A model generated the notes under the pieces. The model was given only the letters and a program-made list of their open reading frames with translations, ran no database searches and was not told the DNA's origin. DNA of 8,026 bases from Chitinivibrionales bacterium (GTDB taxonomy: Bacteria > Fibrobacterota > Chitinivibrionia > Chitinivibrionales > WJMI01), in contig WJJU01000141.1 of NCBI GenBank assembly GCA_014729595.1, positions 1 to 8,026 of the forward strand, read 5' to 3'. This document shows positions 6,726 through 8,026 of the stretch, in pieces; within the stretch, counting starts at the first letter, position 1, and each line of letters opens with the position of its first letter. The translations under genes and the position numbers were made by a program.

Positions 6726-6762
6726 GAACCATCACACTATCCAAGGAATGTATCCGTATTAC

Positions 6763-7461
6763 ATGGGACGCGAAACAAACAGCGATACAATTGTAAGGGC
6801 CGATGGGGTTACAAAGACATTCACCGATGAAGCGGGTGAATACAGTGTTTTACGAGGCGTGTCATTCTCGATTGCCGAGGGTGAAACAGTTGCATTGATT
6901 GGTGTGTCGGGTGCGGGCAAGACGACGCTCCTACAAATTCTGGGGGGGCTTGATAAGGCTTCTTCGGGTTCAATCGAGGTAGGTGGTCGTGATCTTAACA
7001 GATTGCCGGCGACGGCATTGTCTCATTTTCGAAGTCAGTTTATTGGTTTTGTTTTTCAGTTTCACCATTTGCTCCCCGATTTCACCGCTATCGAGAATAT
7101 CTGCATACCCGGTATGATACGGGGGCGGGCAAAAAAGCAGTGCGTTCCGCGGGCCGAAGAACTCCTGAACGTGATGGGGCTCGACCGGCAAGCGAATCAT
7201 TATCCCGCGGAGCTGTCGGGGGGCGAACGGCAGAGAGTTGCATTGGCTCGGGCATTGTTCAATGATCCGGCATTGGTTTTGGCCGATGAACCGACGGGGA
7301 ATCTCGACGGTGAGAATAGCCGGCAATTGTTGGCCTTGTTTAAAAAAGCCAATAAAGAGTTAAAACAAACATTCCTTGTGGCAACCCACAATGAGCGCCT
7401 GGCGGAGGGAATGGATCGCATGCTCTATATGGAAGACGGGCGGGTTGCTCGGCGAAGCTGA
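6763..7461 (+). CDS. lolD: LolD, lipoprotein-releasing system ATPase
   Basis: This 232-residue ABC ATPase powers lipoprotein release through the preceding permease. Walker A is GVSGAGKT (47-54), the Q-loop glutamine is Q99 within the LolD-typical FQFHHLLPDFTAIEN, the signature is LSGGE (151-155), Walker B is LVLADE (171-176) with catalytic E176, and the switch histidine is H209. The length nearly equals E. coli LolD (233). The start is uncertain. ATG 6763 gives a normal N-terminus but lies 15 nt after the AAGGA at 6743-6747. ATG 6748 would add five residues, yet AAGGA abuts it directly, which leaves no spacing. The frame is open further upstream inside the permease gene, but that extension is not LolD-like. 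The gap to the permease is 37 nt, consistent with one transcript. Confidence 0.95.
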   Translation: MGRETNSDTIVRADGVTKTFTDEAGEYSVLRGVSFSIAEGETVALIGVSGAGKTTLLQILGGLDKASSGSIEVGGRDLNRLPATALSHFRSQFIGFVFQFHHLLPDFTAIENICIPGMIRGRAKKQCVPRAEELLNVMGLDRQANHYPAELSGGERQRVALARALFNDPALVLADEPTGNLDGENSRQLLALFKKANKELKQTFLVATHNERLAEGMDRMLYMEDGRVARRS

Positions 7462-7486
7462 ACGGAAGCGCAGGGGAGAAAAGTAT

Positions 7487-7999
7487 ATGCACGAATGTGA
7501 CGAATGCGGCAACAAACCCGCCAACATCCATCTGACGCAGATCATCAATAACGAAACGACCATTTTTCGACTATGCGAAGAGTGTGCGCGCAAGAAGGGT
7601 ATCTCTATTTCCATCGGTGTTCCTCAGGTGTCGCTGCAACCGCAGGAACAGAATTCGCGGCAGGACGCCGCCGCGGATGATGCTGTGGTTTGCCCCAACT
7701 GTGATCTAACTTTGGCTGAATTTAAAGAAAATGGTTGGCTGGGATGTTCCTCCTGCTATCAGGCTTTTGCCGACGACATCAACAATCTCTTGTTGCGGGT
7801 TCACAGTGCTCACGTTCATCGGGGCAAGCAGTACCGGTGTGCGCCCGCGGGTATGCTCGACGATAAGGAACTCAAGCGGCTTCGCAAGGAGATGGAATTG
7901 GCGATTCGCAGCGAAAAATTCGAGCTTGCCGCGGCGATCAGGGACAAAATTAACGACGCCACCGTGCAGTCTTCATGCGGAGGTCCCGGAGAATCATGA
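7487..7999 (+). CDS. mcsA: McsA-like zinc-finger/UVR-motif protein (arginine kinase activator)
   Basis: This 170-residue protein resembles McsA, the partner and activator of protein arginine kinase McsB, which marks proteins for ClpCP degradation. It has four CxxC pairs: C4/C7, C30/C33, C69/C72 and C87/C90, expected to bind two zinc ions in the family's paired arrangement. A linker region with HSAHVHRGK follows, then a UVR coiled-coil motif (about 125-157, LKRLRKEMELAIRSEKFE and onward) like those in UvrB, UvrC and ClpC. The order and spacing match B. subtilis McsA, and the length is slightly shorter. The ATG has AGGGGAG at 8 nt; the longer frame starting in lolD lacks family support. It begins 25 nt after lolD, and its TGA overlaps the next ATG, which suggests translational coupling. 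A generic UvrB/UvrC-motif protein is the fallback name. Confidence 0.85.
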   Translation: MHECDECGNKPANIHLTQIINNETTIFRLCEECARKKGISISIGVPQVSLQPQEQNSRQDAAADDAVVCPNCDLTLAEFKENGWLGCSSCYQAFADDINNLLLRVHSAHVHRGKQYRCAPAGMLDDKELKRLRKEMELAIRSEKFELAAAIRDKINDATVQSSCGGPGES

Positions 8000-8026
8000 T
8001 TCAAGCCGAACGAATGGATGCGGTAC
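7996..8026 (+). CDS. Start of the next gene, probably McsB arginine kinase (partial)
   Basis: An ATG at 7996 overlaps the mcsA stop in an ATGA arrangement and has GGAG 4 nt upstream. The frame (MIQAERMDAV) stays open to the right edge. Ten residues are too few to identify a protein. The call to McsB rests only on the family-wide habit of mcsB following mcsA directly. A second in-frame ATG at 8014 is also possible. The overlap supports a coupled gene; its identity is inference. Confidence 0.5.
   Translation, partial: MIQAERMDAV

Noticed and set aside
6631..6762. Upstream extension of the LolD frame into the permease gene
   Set aside because: The extra residues do not resemble a LolD N-terminus and come from out-of-frame permease sequence.
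7376..7486. Upstream extension of the McsA frame into lolD
   Set aside because: The first zinc motif starts right after the ATG at 7487, which has an ideal ribosome binding site.

Overview
The window looks like a chromosomal housekeeping segment from a Gram-negative bacterium of moderate GC. The Lol lipoprotein-export genes imply an outer membrane. The McsA-type zinc-finger/UVR protein is best known from Firmicutes but also occurs in several deep-branching Gram-negative lineages. A lysS–Lol permease–lolD order is, from memory, common in Deltaproteobacteria and related lineages. A member of the FCB group or a deltaproteobacterium-like lineage (for example a candidate phylum such as Zixibacteria) would fit, but that placement is inference and weak. 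There is no sign of a prophage, transposase or CRISPR array.

Layout. Bases 1-294 hold no convincing gene, only several inverted repeats and a possible terminator for the gene that follows. Bases 295-3228 (minus strand) encode a full-length PreP-like M16C metallopeptidase. A possible 78-residue ORF (3289-3525, minus) lies just upstream of it. Bases 3526-3944 form a long divergent intergenic region. It contains predicted promoters on both strands and a cluster of short, near-perfect stem-loops. From 3945 to the right edge everything runs on the plus strand in tight succession: lysS (3945-5435), a LolC/LolE-type permease (5493-6725), lolD (6763-7461), mcsA (7487-7999), and the first codons of another gene (7996 onward, ATGA overlap with mcsA), which is probably mcsB.

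How the genes relate. The plus-strand genes have gaps of 57, 37 and 25 nt and then a 4-nt overlap, so they are probably one operon. It combines lysine tRNA charging, an ABC machine that releases lipoproteins from the inner membrane for delivery to the outer membrane, and the adaptor half of the McsA/McsB protein-arginine-kinase quality-control system. The divergent PreP-like protease would degrade unstructured peptides, which fits loosely with proteostasis.

No clearly new multi-gene system is visible. The parts that ordinary annotation does not explain are the roughly 400-nt structured leader ahead of lysS, the tandem hairpins at 3702-3764, the perfect 9-bp inverted repeat ahead of the protease, and the linkage of Lol and Mcs genes.
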